This document shows positions 16,544-23,781 of a stretch of DNA of 41,836 nucleotides, piece after piece. Source of the DNA: a virus. The DNA is taken from IMG/VR virus record IMGVR_UViG_3300024290_000001, positions 1-41,836 of that record. One strand, 5' to 3'. The translations under genes were made by a program, and so were the position numbers. How positions within the stretch are numbered: the stretch's first letter is position 1; each line of letters opens with the position of its first letter. The notes beneath the pieces were generated by a model. That model was given only the letters and a program-made list of their open reading frames with translations, had not been told where the DNA came from and ran no database searches.

Positions 16544-18021
16544 CAGTATGTTTTCCAATCTTCAGCGGCGCTCGCCTGCGCCGACTTGTATCCGGAGATG
16601 TTCGCTGGCTTCTCGTCTTTGGCCTTCTGCCTGATCCAGGGTCGCGACATGCAGCCATAGCGGATATCGTCCGCAGCGTGATCTTCCATGTCGCTGTCCA
16701 GATCCTCCGGCTTCAGCGCGTCATGCTGCAATGCAGGAACCGTCCTGATCGTATCCTTGCAGGTCGAGAACACGACCAGCATCGGCAAGCCGTCCTCGTC
16801 TCCGACAAGTCGTCCACGAACCTGATCCCAGCCGCCCATCGCGCCGCGGCCTGGTACGCGCTTATTGTCAGCCGGGCGGAACGGAACTAGCTTTTTCTTG
16901 ATCAGCTCCGCGTTGATCCTCTCAGAAATAGGCGGACCACCGTCCTCGCTGAAAGCAGCAGGATCAAGTACACCACCAACAAGACGAGGATCGGAAGCTT
17001 CCAGTAGCGCCAGGTGCTCGCCCACCTTGTCAGCGTGCATCTTAAGACCAACATTCGGTTTCCCCGGCTGCATGCCGTACCATTCCCGGTAACGCACCAA
17101 GCAACCACGCGGAAGCCAAACCCCGCCAGGCGTCTTGAACTTATCTCCGACTACAGCCCACCAACCGAACGAGAACGGCTTGGCCGATCCCCAATCCCCC
17201 GATCGGAATCGCGTCCAGTCCTCGGGGATCTCAAATGGCCTGATGACGTGGCGCTCATTCGACCAGCAATCGAAGAACGCGCCGTCAATGACAGACCAGT
17301 CACCTTCAAGCCAAGCCCGTACTAGATTATCAGAGCCAACCTGAAACAGATTCGCAACGTAATCATCCCCAAGATACTTGTTGTCGTTCACCTTCGATGG
17401 GATGAAAACCCGCGTCTTTTCAATCTTCTTCTTCGTGAACGGGTTCTCGAACTCAAACCGGAAAATCTCCATTCCCTTCGGATGAAGATCGAGCTTGTAT
17501 CGCGCCTTTACCCATTGATGACCGGGCCCGCCAGGGTTGCAGGTTCCCTTCATCTGGCAGGGAACTCCATTACCGCTGCGAAGCGTCGCCTGCATCTTGT
17601 TAATCGGGACTTCGCTCGGAAATGTCCCCATCTCCTCGGGATAGAGCCTGGTATAGCTGTGGCCCTGATAGGCGTCCGCGTCCGAATCGCTCTCCAGATA
17701 CGTGAACCTGAGCCTTCCACCTTTCGGACCTCGGAAGAACTTGTCCTGCTCATGCCATTTATAGCCGAGCTGACTGAGAACCTGCTTCGATCGCTCGATC
17801 AGCTCGACGAGCTGCGTGCGCTCCCGGCGAAATGCAATCCCGATCGCATGTTCGCCATAAATGTTCTCGTGGCTGATCCAATCTCCGACCACACCATCAG
17901 ATTTTCCGCCGCCGCGCGCCCCGCCGAACCCCGTATCGTCAGCCGGGCAAGTGATAAACGCGGATTGTCTGGGCTGCGGTTCCCAGCTTACTGTAAACTC
18001 CGGTTCGCCTGTCTCTGCCAT
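16543..18021 (-). CDS. terL: Terminase large subunit (492 aa)
   Basis: ATPase and headful or site-specific nuclease that pumps DNA into the prohead. The Walker A motif GGARGGGKS is at residues 33-41, a Walker B-like segment RLYPEEMG near 125-132, and RFRSGDWGSAKPFSFGWW plus GGVLDPAAFSEDGG in the C-terminal half carry the RNase H-fold nuclease acidic residues. The length is typical. It lies directly after a TerS-like gene with a 34-base overlap and before portal, the normal packaging order. It belongs to the type found with P22-like portals. Confidence 0.95.
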   Translation of the reverse strand: MAETGEPEFTVSWEPQPRQSAFITCPADDTGFGGARGGGKSDGVVGDWISHENIYGEHAIGIAFRRERTQLVELIERSKQVLSQLGYKWHEQDKFFRGPKGGRLRFTYLESDSDADAYQGHSYTRLYPEEMGTFPSEVPINKMQATLRSGNGVPCQMKGTCNPGGPGHQWVKARYKLDLHPKGMEIFRFEFENPFTKKKIEKTRVFIPSKVNDNKYLGDDYVANLFQVGSDNLVRAWLEGDWSVIDGAFFDCWSNERHVIRPFEIPEDWTRFRSGDWGSAKPFSFGWWAVVGDKFKTPGGVWLPRGCLVRYREWYGMQPGKPNVGLKMHADKVGEHLALLEASDPRLVGGVLDPAAFSEDGGPPISERINAELIKKKLVPFRPADNKRVPGRGAMGGWDQVRGRLVGDEDGLPMLVVFSTCKDTIRTVPALQHDALKPEDLDSDMEDHAADDIRYGCMSRPWIRQKAKDEKPANISGYKSAQASAAEDWKTY

Positions 18022-18266
18022 TCGTCTATGTCTGCGATTGGCTGTGGCAATCTTGCAACATAAGTTGTTGCTACCTCTCCCGAATGTTCAACTGATGTGA
18101 GATCTGGCAAAACCTTCTTGAGGAGGCCCAAAGCGGCTGTCACGGCAGCCGGCTCCATGATTACTTCACCCTCAATGAATTTCATGAGGCGCGTGATGAT
18201 ATTGCCAGCTTTTATTTTCGCCCTGGTATTTTCGTCGTGGCGGATTTTTTTGACGCGGGCAGGCAT
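17988..18266 (-). CDS. Putative terminase small subunit (92 aa)
   Basis: Immediately upstream of terL and overlapping it by 34 bases in another frame. The sequence starts basic (MPARVKKIRHDENTRAKIKA), then helices ITRLMKFIEGEVIMEPAAVT and ALGLLKKVLPDLTSVEHSGE. The -LLKKVLPDLSSVE-like segment followed by a short C-terminal tail is the pattern of small TerS proteins in alphaproteobacterial podoviruses. It would recognise phage DNA and regulate TerL. Identified by pattern and position. Confidence 0.65.
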   Translation of the reverse strand: MPARVKKIRHDENTRAKIKAGNIITRLMKFIEGEVIMEPAAVTAALGLLKKVLPDLTSVEHSGEVATTYVARLPQPIADIDEWQRQANRSLQ

Positions 18267-18269
18267 CTG

Positions 18270-18488
18270 CTATCCCAAGAAATGGTGAAATGTTTCAAGC
18301 TTCCGACGAGCCTTTGCTTTGATCTTGTCGGCCTGCTCTTCAGAGATATTACCAGCGCGCTCTGATCTTGTTGCACCGCCGATGGCGAGTTTTGCGTGGG
18401 TTGGATCGCTGATGGGAAAGCTCTTGCCTGGTCCCGCGAAATCCTTCTTTGGCATTTCCTTACGGTCTTCAGAGTCGAGCTTGGCCAT
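18270..18488 (-). CDS. Small conserved-type phage protein (72 aa)
   Basis: Contains KKDFAGPGKSFPISDPTHAKLA and ISEEQADKIKAKARRKLE, a layout common in small phage proteins annotated only as hypothetical (a compact loop domain plus a basic helix). Its ATG overlaps the upstream TAA (TAATG). It precedes the TerS-like gene. Unknown role. Confidence 0.6.
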   Translation of the reverse strand: MAKLDSEDRKEMPKKDFAGPGKSFPISDPTHAKLAIGGATRSERAGNISEEQADKIKAKARRKLETFHHFLG

Positions 18489-18697
18489 TATGGCTTATCC
18501 CATTCGCATCTTCGGTTAAGCGTCAGGTTCTTGGCGAAGCGGATGTCCTCGTTTGAGAATGTCCAGCATTCGCCCGTGGCGTTGATTGCGGTAACCCATT
18601 CGAGATCTGAATCTGTGCCGCGGTCGATCAGAAACTTGGCGAGAGCTAATCCCTTTGGGGTATCGAGCCAAATCGCCTGTTGGATTTCGTGGATCAC
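18488..18697 (-). CDS. Hypothetical protein (69 aa)
   Basis: Starts at GTG in a GTGA overlap with the preceding stop. The sequence has WLDTPKGLALAKFLIDRGTD and TGECWTFSNEDIRFAKNLT, suggesting a small alpha/beta domain often seen in phages as a hypothetical protein. It is second in the late operon. Confidence 0.55.
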   Translation of the reverse strand: MIHEIQQAIWLDTPKGLALAKFLIDRGTDSDLEWVTAINATGECWTFSNEDIRFAKNLTLNRRCEWDKP

Positions 18698-19011
18698 GCA
18701 GCAGGCGTATTGGCCGGGATGTCAGCCTGAAGCTTGGTTGCGGAGGTTTGCAGCTCGGTGACGGTAGTGGCCAGCGCTGCGATGTCGTCGGCACCGAGCG
18801 TTGCCCCTGCCGCAACCTGCCCTTCCAAGGTGCTGATCTGGTCACTCAGACCTTTGATCTGAGCGGAAAGCGCCTGGAGCGCGAGGTCGGCCGACTGCTC
18901 GAGCGAGGTGTTCAGCTTGACCTGATCCAACACCGATTGGACTTGTGCGGAAATCGTCATGAGGATGTCCTCTCGTTCGTTATGGTGATGGATGTGAAAG
19001 TGATGGTGCAC
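18694..19011 (-). CDS. His-rich N-terminus plus coiled coil, first late gene (105 aa)
   Basis: First gene after the putative late promoter. With the GTG start at 19009-19011 (GAGGG five bases upstream) the protein opens with a histidine cluster, HHHFHIHHH. CAC and CAT codons are mixed there, which favours a protein-level signal over a DNA repeat. An ATG at 18960, also with a GAGGA element, would give an 88-aa protein without it. The rest is a helical coiled coil (SAQIKGLSDQISTLEGQVA) with a Thr/Ala-rich tail. The His cluster could bind metal. Role unknown. Confidence 0.6.
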   Translation of the reverse strand: MHHHFHIHHHNEREDILMTISAQVQSVLDQVKLNTSLEQSADLALQALSAQIKGLSDQISTLEGQVAAGATLGADDIAALATTVTELQTSATKLQADIPANTPAA

Positions 19012-19280
19012 TTGGACCCTCGAATGGTTGTCTGGGCGATCTACGCCAGAGCTTTTCGCCAACAATGCCTTACGGACACGTCCAACCACAAATCTCGCTT
19101 GCGATTATAGTCAATGTACCTGATTTGCCCCGGGGGCAATCTTTTCTGAAGTTGTGCACATTTTCCATAAAAATGATGGGCGGGAGTGGGCATTGGCTCG
19201 CTGCACTCCATTACGAGTTAACCTTTCAACCCTTCCGGATCCTCTGCCATGAGGTTACCCGGCGAAGTCGTCCATCGAAC
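18961..19280. other. Intergenic region with late leader and promoter
   Basis: About 270-320 bases between the DUF6456-like gene and the first late gene. It holds a TATAAT box (19104-19109, leftward), a 15-bp palindrome (19125-19139) and a long leader that may encode the His-rich N-terminus described at 18694-19011. No other gene is seen in 19140-19280. Confidence 0.6.
19104..19139 (-). promoter_or_regulatory. Putative late promoter with palindromic activator site
   Basis: Leftward TATAAT (complement of 19104-19109) without a -35 match. In its place lies a palindrome, TTGCCCC-G-GGGGCAA (19125-19139), ending 15 bases before the -10. This fits an activator-dependent promoter. It precedes the whole late operon and directly follows the putative late regulator gene (19281-19832). 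Confidence 0.5.
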
Positions 19281-19832
19281 TCATCGCATAGCCAGCCCGT
19301 AAATCACCGCCATGGTGTCGAGCGCGCCGCGAAACCGCTTACCGAAATAATCCTCCCAGCTTCGGCCGGTCAGCCCGCGGGAGCCCGCAATGGCCCGCAT
19401 GGTCCAGCCAAACACGAGAACCTGATGCACGACTGCGGAGCCCTCGATCCCAAGCGCGGCTTCAATCTTGTTCAACCGGGCTACAATCCTCATGCGAGCC
19501 TCGGTGATGAGTTCAGGTAGCGCCCCGCCGTCAACGTACTCCTTGCCCGGATCAATCGCTCTAGGACCGTTCTCTGCCAATTCAAAGTCCTGTTGAAACA
19601 TCCTGCCAGCCTGGTACTGCGCTTCAGAGATGGTTTTGCGCGCGTGCTGATCGCCGAGCGGGTCGTCACGGGTCGACCGCATGACGACGAGCCTGGCGCC
19701 GCGTTCCAGCGGATCGTCAACCTCGATTGGGGCAACATGGCCGCCGATACCGCGGTTGAACTCAGTCGCGCGGCGGTCGTGGATTTTGGCCGCGGCTGGG
19801 TCGTAGGGCTTCTGGCGCTTAGGGCGGCTCAT
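19281..19832 (-). CDS. DUF6456-like protein, candidate late regulator (183 aa)
   Basis: Last gene of the leftward early operon, just upstream of the putative late promoter. The basic N-terminus (SRPKRQKPYDPAAAKIHDRR) is followed by YQAGRMFQQDFELAENG, a helical ELITEARMRIVARLNKIEAA, LGIEGSAVVHQVLVFGW, and RGALDTMAVIYGLA. The motif order resembles DUF6456 proteins of alphaproteobacterial phages. The position matches late activators or antiterminators of other temperate phages. The regulatory role is inference. The start is taken at the ATG two bases past the upstream TGA. Confidence 0.6.
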   Translation of the reverse strand: MSRPKRQKPYDPAAAKIHDRRATEFNRGIGGHVAPIEVDDPLERGARLVVMRSTRDDPLGDQHARKTISEAQYQAGRMFQQDFELAENGPRAIDPGKEYVDGGALPELITEARMRIVARLNKIEAALGIEGSAVVHQVLVFGWTMRAIAGSRGLTGRSWEDYFGKRFRGALDTMAVIYGLAMR

Positions 19833-19833
19833 T

Positions 19834-20076
19834 TCAGATTTCCTTCGCAACGTGCTGGCCGAGTTCAGTCAGACGCCAGTAACCGCCGCCAAATGTTACG
19901 AGCCCTCGCCGCTTGCATTTCTGACGTGCGCGGTTTTCATCCTGAGACATTTGTGGCCCAAGCTCCTGCGAAGTCGCCGCACCCTCCCAGCGCCGCAACA
20001 AACGTAAAAAGTTGTGATCCCCCTCCCCGAGCAATGAGGCTATCGCCCGCGCTTTAGATCGCATCAATCCACTCAT
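19834..20076 (-). CDS. Small winged-helix-like protein (80 aa)
   Basis: Reads MSGLMRSKARAIASLLGEGD, then an apparent winged-helix arrangement: LLRRWEGAATSQELGPQMS, ARQKCKRRGLVTFGGGYWRL, TELGQHVAKEI. The last segments (helix, beta hairpin, then TELG) are typical of MarR/replication-type winged helices. It starts by ATGA overlap with the upstream gene. Probably DNA-binding. Confidence 0.55.
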   Translation of the reverse strand: MSGLMRSKARAIASLLGEGDHNFLRLLRRWEGAATSQELGPQMSQDENRARQKCKRRGLVTFGGGYWRLTELGQHVAKEI

Positions 20077-20276
20077 TTCGTGCCCTTCCGTTCGTGATAG
20101 TCCTTCAGCCATTCGCGGGATTTCTCAAGCTTTGCCTGCATTTGCGGCCGAGTGGATGCTGTTGGAAGTCCAGACGGGACCGTTGCTGGAACTCCCATTT
20201 CGCTTTTCGGCCTGTGAATCTGCAGGTCGGCCTTTGGTGGTTCTCGCACCGATCCGTCCGATGGATCTCTGATCAT
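20073..20276 (-). CDS. Hypothetical protein (67 aa)
   Basis: Pro/Ser-rich N-terminal half followed by a basic helix (RPQMQAKLEKSREWLKDYHE). It begins three bases after the DUF1376 gene with AGGG upstream and overlaps the next gene by four bases. No family recognised. Confidence 0.5.
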   Translation of the reverse strand: MIRDPSDGSVREPPKADLQIHRPKSEMGVPATVPSGLPTASTRPQMQAKLEKSREWLKDYHERKGTK

Positions 20277-20278
20277 TG

Positions 20279-20752
20279 CTAGACCCTTCGTAGTGTTGCC
20301 AAGGCTTCGGTACTGATCGAATGCTTCGATCGTCCTGTATCCTCAGAGACAGTAGAAGAAGGTTTTATAGGTGATTGTGTCATGCTTGAGCAAAACGGAG
20401 CATTTGCTTTCGCTATGAAGCTGTTCATTTGCGTCCTAGAACCACCCTTTTGCCCAGCAATTGCCCTAGCATTTGCTACCCTTTCCCGCTTCGCAAGCTC
20501 GGCTTCAAGCCGTTTGTGCTGCCAACCCATGTAAAAGAATGCCTGGATCGTTTCTTTGCTGTCCAACCAAATGCGCAGCGGTAGCTTAGCAATTGCTGCT
20601 AGTTGCTTGTCGTCGTTTGGGAGCTCACGCTTACGCCAATAGTGCATCAGCAGGAGCAAGTATGCCCCGTGTTGGGTGGTCGTCAGGTGCCCCGTATCGG
20701 CGAGGTAATCGCCAACATAGAGAGGCATCCAGAGGTCGGTCTTTTTGCTCAC
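20279..20752 (-). CDS. DUF1376 / YdaU-like replication-module protein (157 aa)
   Basis: The N-terminal 90 residues match the DUF1376 pattern: WMPLYVGDYLADTGHLTTTQ, HGAYLLLLMHYWRKRELPND, LAAIAKLPLRIW. This domain is a replication-associated winged helix found in phage and prophage replication modules, usually beside a DnaC/helicase loader or DnaA-like gene. The C-terminus is low-complexity and Ser/Thr-rich. It overlaps the gapR-like gene by four bases. It probably helps assemble host replication proteins on phage DNA. Confidence 0.75.
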   Translation of the reverse strand: MSKKTDLWMPLYVGDYLADTGHLTTTQHGAYLLLLMHYWRKRELPNDDKQLAAIAKLPLRIWLDSKETIQAFFYMGWQHKRLEAELAKRERVANARAIAGQKGGSRTQMNSFIAKANAPFCSSMTQSPIKPSSTVSEDTGRSKHSISTEALATLRRV

Positions 20753-21021
20753 ACTGTCATTCCGAGAGCATGCATATAGACCTCCAAGATCGATTCTTCT
20801 TCTTGCCTGTCGTTTGGATCTTGCCGACGCATACGAACGATGGCCCGGAGCGCCTTGCAGTCGTAGCCGTTCCCTTTGGCTTCGCTGTAGATGTCGGCCC
20901 GGTCGGACTGAAGCTCCTTGATCTCGCCATCGAGGTTTTCGATGCGCTCTATGATTGATCGCAACTGATCCTTGGAGAAGCTATTGTGGCCAGCGGCTGG
21001 CGCCGTTTGAAGTTCGCTCAT
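20749..21021 (-). CDS. gapR: GapR / DUF2312 nucleoid-associated protein (90 aa)
   Basis: Clear DUF2312 (GapR) signature: SIIERIENLDGEIKELQSDR, then DIYSEAKGNGYDCKALRAIV, RMRRQDPNDRQEEESILEVY. In Caulobacter GapR binds overtwisted DNA ahead of replication and transcription and helps topoisomerases. A phage copy lies here beside DUF1376 and a DnaA-like gene, so it probably supports phage replication or host nucleoid takeover. The start MSELQTAPAAGHN fits the family N-terminus better than the ATG nine codons upstream. Confidence 0.9.
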   Translation of the reverse strand: MSELQTAPAAGHNSFSKDQLRSIIERIENLDGEIKELQSDRADIYSEAKGNGYDCKALRAIVRMRRQDPNDRQEEESILEVYMHALGMTV

Positions 21022-21199
21022 GGGGTTCCTCGTTCTGTGAATATTCACGCAAGGCGACTGAAGCGCCGTCGATTAAAACGTTGGCAAGGTGCGCTTTCGA
21101 GATCTCGAAGCGCTGGATTGGCCCGTCTCCGACCTGAATGTTGAGGACGAAGACGCCAGGCGCTGGCGTGGTCAGGTAGGCGAGTTTGGCTTTGGTCAT
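20981..21199 (-). CDS. Small protein of replication operon (72 aa)
   Basis: ATG lies in an ATGA overlap with the methyltransferase stop, and the 3' end overlaps the gapR start by about 40 bases. The sequence MTKAKLAYLTTPAPGVFVLN has an N-terminal beta hairpin with GPIQRFEISKAHLANVLIDG. Unknown function, but conserved-looking spacing in the operon. Confidence 0.55.
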   Translation of the reverse strand: MTKAKLAYLTTPAPGVFVLNIQVGDGPIQRFEISKAHLANVLIDGASVALREYSQNEEPHERTSNGASRWPQ

Positions 21200-21774
21200 G
21201 CCGCATCCCTCTGCAGCCAACGAAGCTCAGCACAACCCTCATGGCCATGCTCCCAGACTAACCAGCAATAATCCATCTTGCCCCCGCCCGGCTTCTTTCC
21301 TGCCGCGATCGTATGACCGGGCGGCATGCTCGGCCGTGGCGTCATTAGCCAGACACGTTTCAGGGGCGTCCCACGCAGCCAGTGAGCGGCGTTGAGGCGC
21401 GCGGTAGGAAAGATCATCGCAACTTTTCCAGGAACCATGAGGGCTCTCTGAGCGAACGCAGGAGCAATATCGAAGGGTGGATTGCAAACGATGTTTGGCG
21501 CAAAGATGTGATCACATTTCATGAAATCTATTGTGCCGCCGAGCCGCCGATATCCTCGATCGACCAGATCGGTCCCAATCCCACCGATACCAGCCATAAT
21601 AGCTCCATCTGGAATCCGTCCAAAACCACAGCACGGATCCCAGATACCGCCGTCGAATCGTTCTTCCTCAAACAATCTGTTCGAGCACCAGTATGGCTCG
21701 ACATAGTGTTCGTGCTCTTCGCGCTCCCAAACATGCGCGTTGACTTCCTTGAAAGCCGCTCCAAGTTCGCTCAA
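21196..21774 (-). CDS. DNA adenine methyltransferase-like protein (192 aa)
   Basis: Small class I SAM-dependent methyltransferase. A motif I-like DPCCGFGRI at about residue 46 is followed by an acidic residue (GTDLVD) that would bind SAM, and a catalytic motif IV variant, CNPPF (about residues 97-101), characteristic of N6-adenine enzymes. No target-recognition domain is obvious beyond the C-terminal HGHEGCAELRWL. It lies in the replication operon, so it may protect phage DNA from restriction or mark it for regulation. Confidence 0.75.
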   Translation of the reverse strand: MSELGAAFKEVNAHVWEREEHEHYVEPYWCSNRLFEEERFDGGIWDPCCGFGRIPDGAIMAGIGGIGTDLVDRGYRRLGGTIDFMKCDHIFAPNIVCNPPFDIAPAFAQRALMVPGKVAMIFPTARLNAAHWLRGTPLKRVWLMTPRPSMPPGHTIAAGKKPGGGKMDYCWLVWEHGHEGCAELRWLQRDAA

Positions 21775-21968
21775 GCCGATCTCCTATGCTTGCGCCGGCC
21801 GACTTCCTTGCGCAGCTCTGCCGTCATTTCGTGTTTCAAAGCAGCCTCCAGCTCAGCTCGGCGAATGGAGCGCCGCGGCGCCAGGGCCGTGAGAGACTGG
21901 AGAAACGCGATCCGGTGAGGTCTTGGAAGGCGCCGCAGGCGGCGCAGCGTTGTGAAGATGTCGTTCAT
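21771..21968 (-). CDS. Small Arg-rich protein overlapping the DnaA-like gene (65 aa)
   Basis: Highly basic (RRLRRLPRPHRIAFLQSLTA; RKEVGRRKHRRSA). It starts inside the 3' end of the DnaA-like gene in another frame and ends with an ATGA overlap to the methyltransferase. The 3' overlap supports translation. Probably DNA- or RNA-binding, or only a coupling frame. Confidence 0.45.
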   Translation of the reverse strand: MNDIFTTLRRLRRLPRPHRIAFLQSLTALAPRRSIRRAELEAALKHEMTAELRKEVGRRKHRRSA

Positions 21969-22500
21969 TGTGCCGCTCCGTGATGGATGCTTTTAGGCGC
22001 TCGATCCGCGCCATGAGTTCGTCGTCTTCTTGACAGAGACGAGCGATCTTGCGGACGCCGTGCATGATGGTGGTGTGATCACGGCCGAACTTCCGGCCGA
22101 TCATGGGGAGGGTAGCTGGCGTCATTTCCTTGGCGAGATACATCGCGACCTGGCGCGGTCGGACGATCGAGGCTTGATGACGGTGGCTCAGCATATACTT
22201 GAGCTGGATCTCGTAATCCTTTGCCACAGCTCGCTGAATTTCTGGAATTGATATGCCGGTGTCGCCGATTTCCTCGATGATGTGAAACCAAGGTTCCTTC
22301 GGTGGCGGTAATGGGATCTCGTTTTGACGCTCGACCCAAGCCGTGATGTCAGGTTCAATTAGTGTGATCAGAGGAACCTTTGCCGAAGCCGATGGACATG
22401 AAATCCCGGTATCCGGCTTTGCTTGGCGCGCGATCTTGGCTCGAAATGCCTTGTGCTTCTCCATGCATTCGATCTGCGTCGGTGTGAGCATGACGTTCAT
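21853..22500 (-). CDS. DnaA domain IV-like replication initiator (215 aa)
   Basis: Residues about 85-165 match the DNA-binding C-terminal domain of DnaA: AVAKDYEIQLKYMLSHRHQA, RQVAMYLAKEMTPATLPMIG, and the signature GRDHTTIMHGVRKI, close to the DnaA motif GRDHSTVLHA. There is no AAA+ ATPase domain, so it probably binds DnaA-box-like sites and recruits or competes with host DnaA. The start is the ATG at 22500 with GGGAG six bases upstream, rather than the ATG nine codons before. The C-terminal 40 residues are Pro/Ser/His-rich. Confidence 0.8.
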   Translation of the reverse strand: MNVMLTPTQIECMEKHKAFRAKIARQAKPDTGISCPSASAKVPLITLIEPDITAWVERQNEIPLPPPKEPWFHIIEEIGDTGISIPEIQRAVAKDYEIQLKYMLSHRHQASIVRPRQVAMYLAKEMTPATLPMIGRKFGRDHTTIMHGVRKIARLCQEDDELMARIERLKASITERHNERHLHNAAPPAAPSKTSPDRVSPVSHGPGAAALHSPS

Positions 22501-22523
22501 GTTTTCTCCCGTTGATGAAACGC

Positions 22524-22904
22524 TCAAGTCTTTGGCGGGCTCGACGAACCCGCCACCATTTCCACAAAGCCCTGATCAACCTCATTCAATTGCCCCCGCA
22601 GAGCCGCCAGCTTGGCCAGCTCGTTCGCATGCTCTTGTTCAACGCGGTTGCACAAATCGCGGTAGGCATCGCGGATCGACAGGAAAAGCGTGATCCGCGG
22701 TTCTTTGACTTCCGAGTGGTTTGATAGAAATTTCTTCAGCCAGGACGACGAAGCCCCGACTTTCTTAGCAACGGCCTCGTAGGCAATTTCCCGCGAGCCG
22801 GTGCGGTGTTGCTCCTTCTGGAGCAGGTGGCCGAGCGCGTGTCTGGTTGCGTCGGTCAAGGCAAGTGCGGACATGGCAGGCGATTCCCTGTCGAAGTTCC
22901 TCAT
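22524..22904 (-). CDS. Helix-turn-helix protein (126 aa)
   Basis: Helical protein with a central HTH-like segment EIAYEAVAKKVGASSSWLKK FLSNH (split here), then a coiled coil (RDLCNRVEQEHANELAKLAA) and a Ser/Pro tail. The start may be the ATG at 22904 (GAGG upstream) or the next ATG at 22874. It is third in the leftward operon after the Cro-like gene, so a CII-like or operon-specific regulator role is possible but unproven. Confidence 0.6.
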   Translation of the reverse strand: MRNFDRESPAMSALALTDATRHALGHLLQKEQHRTGSREIAYEAVAKKVGASSSWLKKFLSNHSEVKEPRITLFLSIRDAYRDLCNRVEQEHANELAKLAALRGQLNEVDQGFVEMVAGSSSPPKT

Positions 22905-23001
22905 CTAATTACCTCTGTCATGGTGTCTGAATGCTCCCATGACGGAGGATGACTTTGTGTTCGAGCCGATCGCAGTTGCCGCCGCTAGGCTCGTCAGACG
23001 A

Positions 23002-23433
23002 CTAGAAGACAGACGCTACAGAGGGAGCGAAGAACAGCGCATAGACCACGGCGACAAGGAAGAAAGGCAGCGCGACGAGGCCGAGAGCGAAGAAGGAAAA
23101 TGCCGTCGTTCTGAGATTTCTCAGCGACTGGTCGAGAAAGAGTGCGTGGGATGCCGACCTTGAACGGATCTTGAAACCATGGCTTTCGCCACACGATGCC
23201 GAAACCGCAGGTCGACTTTCTGGGAACAACCGTTCCCCACGCTGAACGATTGAGGTGCCTTCGGCATCGTCGAACTTGAAAGGAGGGCCGGCGTCCCCAG
23301 CCGGGGCATGAACAAGGGACGCCGGACGCGCGTTCGATTTGAGGATGTTGCGCGCGTTCTGTGCGCAGGCTGGTCCGGGCCCGCGCATATAGTGTTCGTT
23401 GGGGTGGTAGGAGGTTCCGAAATTACGAGGCAT
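23002..23433 (-). CDS. Hypothetical protein with C-terminal membrane segment (143 aa)
   Basis: Starts MPRNFGTSYHPNEHYMRGPG with GAGGGG upstream. The first 100 residues look soluble and poorly structured, and the last 33 are strongly hydrophobic (AFSFFALGLVALPFFLVAVV), a C-terminal membrane anchor. It lies in the leftward early operon between the Cro-like and HTH genes. A rightward frame in the same place (22939-23163) has no membrane or family pattern and is less likely. Function unknown. Confidence 0.5.
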   Translation of the reverse strand: MPRNFGTSYHPNEHYMRGPGPACAQNARNILKSNARPASLVHAPAGDAGPPFKFDDAEGTSIVQRGERLFPESRPAVSASCGESHGFKIRSRSASHALFLDQSLRNLRTTAFSFFALGLVALPFFLVAVVYALFFAPSVASVF

Positions 23434-23460
23434 GCGAGATCCCCTCAACTAAAGTTGTGA

Positions 23461-23559
23461 TTATTTTTCTTGCAACCGGCTGCAATCGATTCCATTGTCA
23501 TGGTTTCGACACATCCCGGAATGGCCGACATGGGCAACGTTGTGCAGTTCGCGCGTCAT
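23461..23559 (-). CDS. Small His/Cys-containing peptide after the Cro-like gene (32 aa)
   Basis: ATG in an ATGA overlap with the Cro-like stop, and the frame runs 32 codons with four His and two Cys (MTRELHNVAHVGHSGMCRNH). Coupling is the only support. It may be a leader peptide or metal-binding microprotein, or may not be expressed. Confidence 0.35.
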   Translation of the reverse strand: MTRELHNVAHVGHSGMCRNHDNGIDCSRLQEK

Positions 23560-23771
23560 GCGCGGGCCTCGTCGGCAGTTAGCGGATACAGGTCAGGGCG
23601 AAGCTCATGGCGAGATACGCCAGAGACGCTTTCGACCTTGAGCACCCGCAAGGGTGGAACCTCGACCCATTGGGAAACTGCTTGCGGTGTGACGCCAATC
23701 GCCCGGGCGAAGGCCGCTTGCCCCCCGGTTCTCTCGACTGCTCGTTTGAGTGCTTCTGTTCTGTCGCTCAT
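23556..23771 (-). CDS. Cro-like / YdaS-type regulator (71 aa)
   Basis: Compact helix-turn-helix: LKRAVERTGGQAAFARAIG-VTPQAVSQW, the YdaS/Cro pattern of short DNA-binding proteins that start early leftward operons. It is divergent from the CI-like gene with operators O1-O3 between them, so it is the probable Cro of this switch. ATG at 23771 is preferred; an ATG six codons upstream (23789) lies inside operator O1. It likely binds the same AAGC-N3-GCTT sites and represses the CI promoter. Confidence 0.8.
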   Translation of the reverse strand: MSDRTEALKRAVERTGGQAAFARAIGVTPQAVSQWVEVPPLRVLKVESVSGVSRHELRPDLYPLTADEARA

Positions 23772-23781
23772 AGTTCGAAAC

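Noticed and set aside
20495-20505. Another AAGC-N3-GCTT match
   Set aside because: Only the 11-bp core matches, flanks do not, and it lies inside the DUF1376 gene; probably chance.
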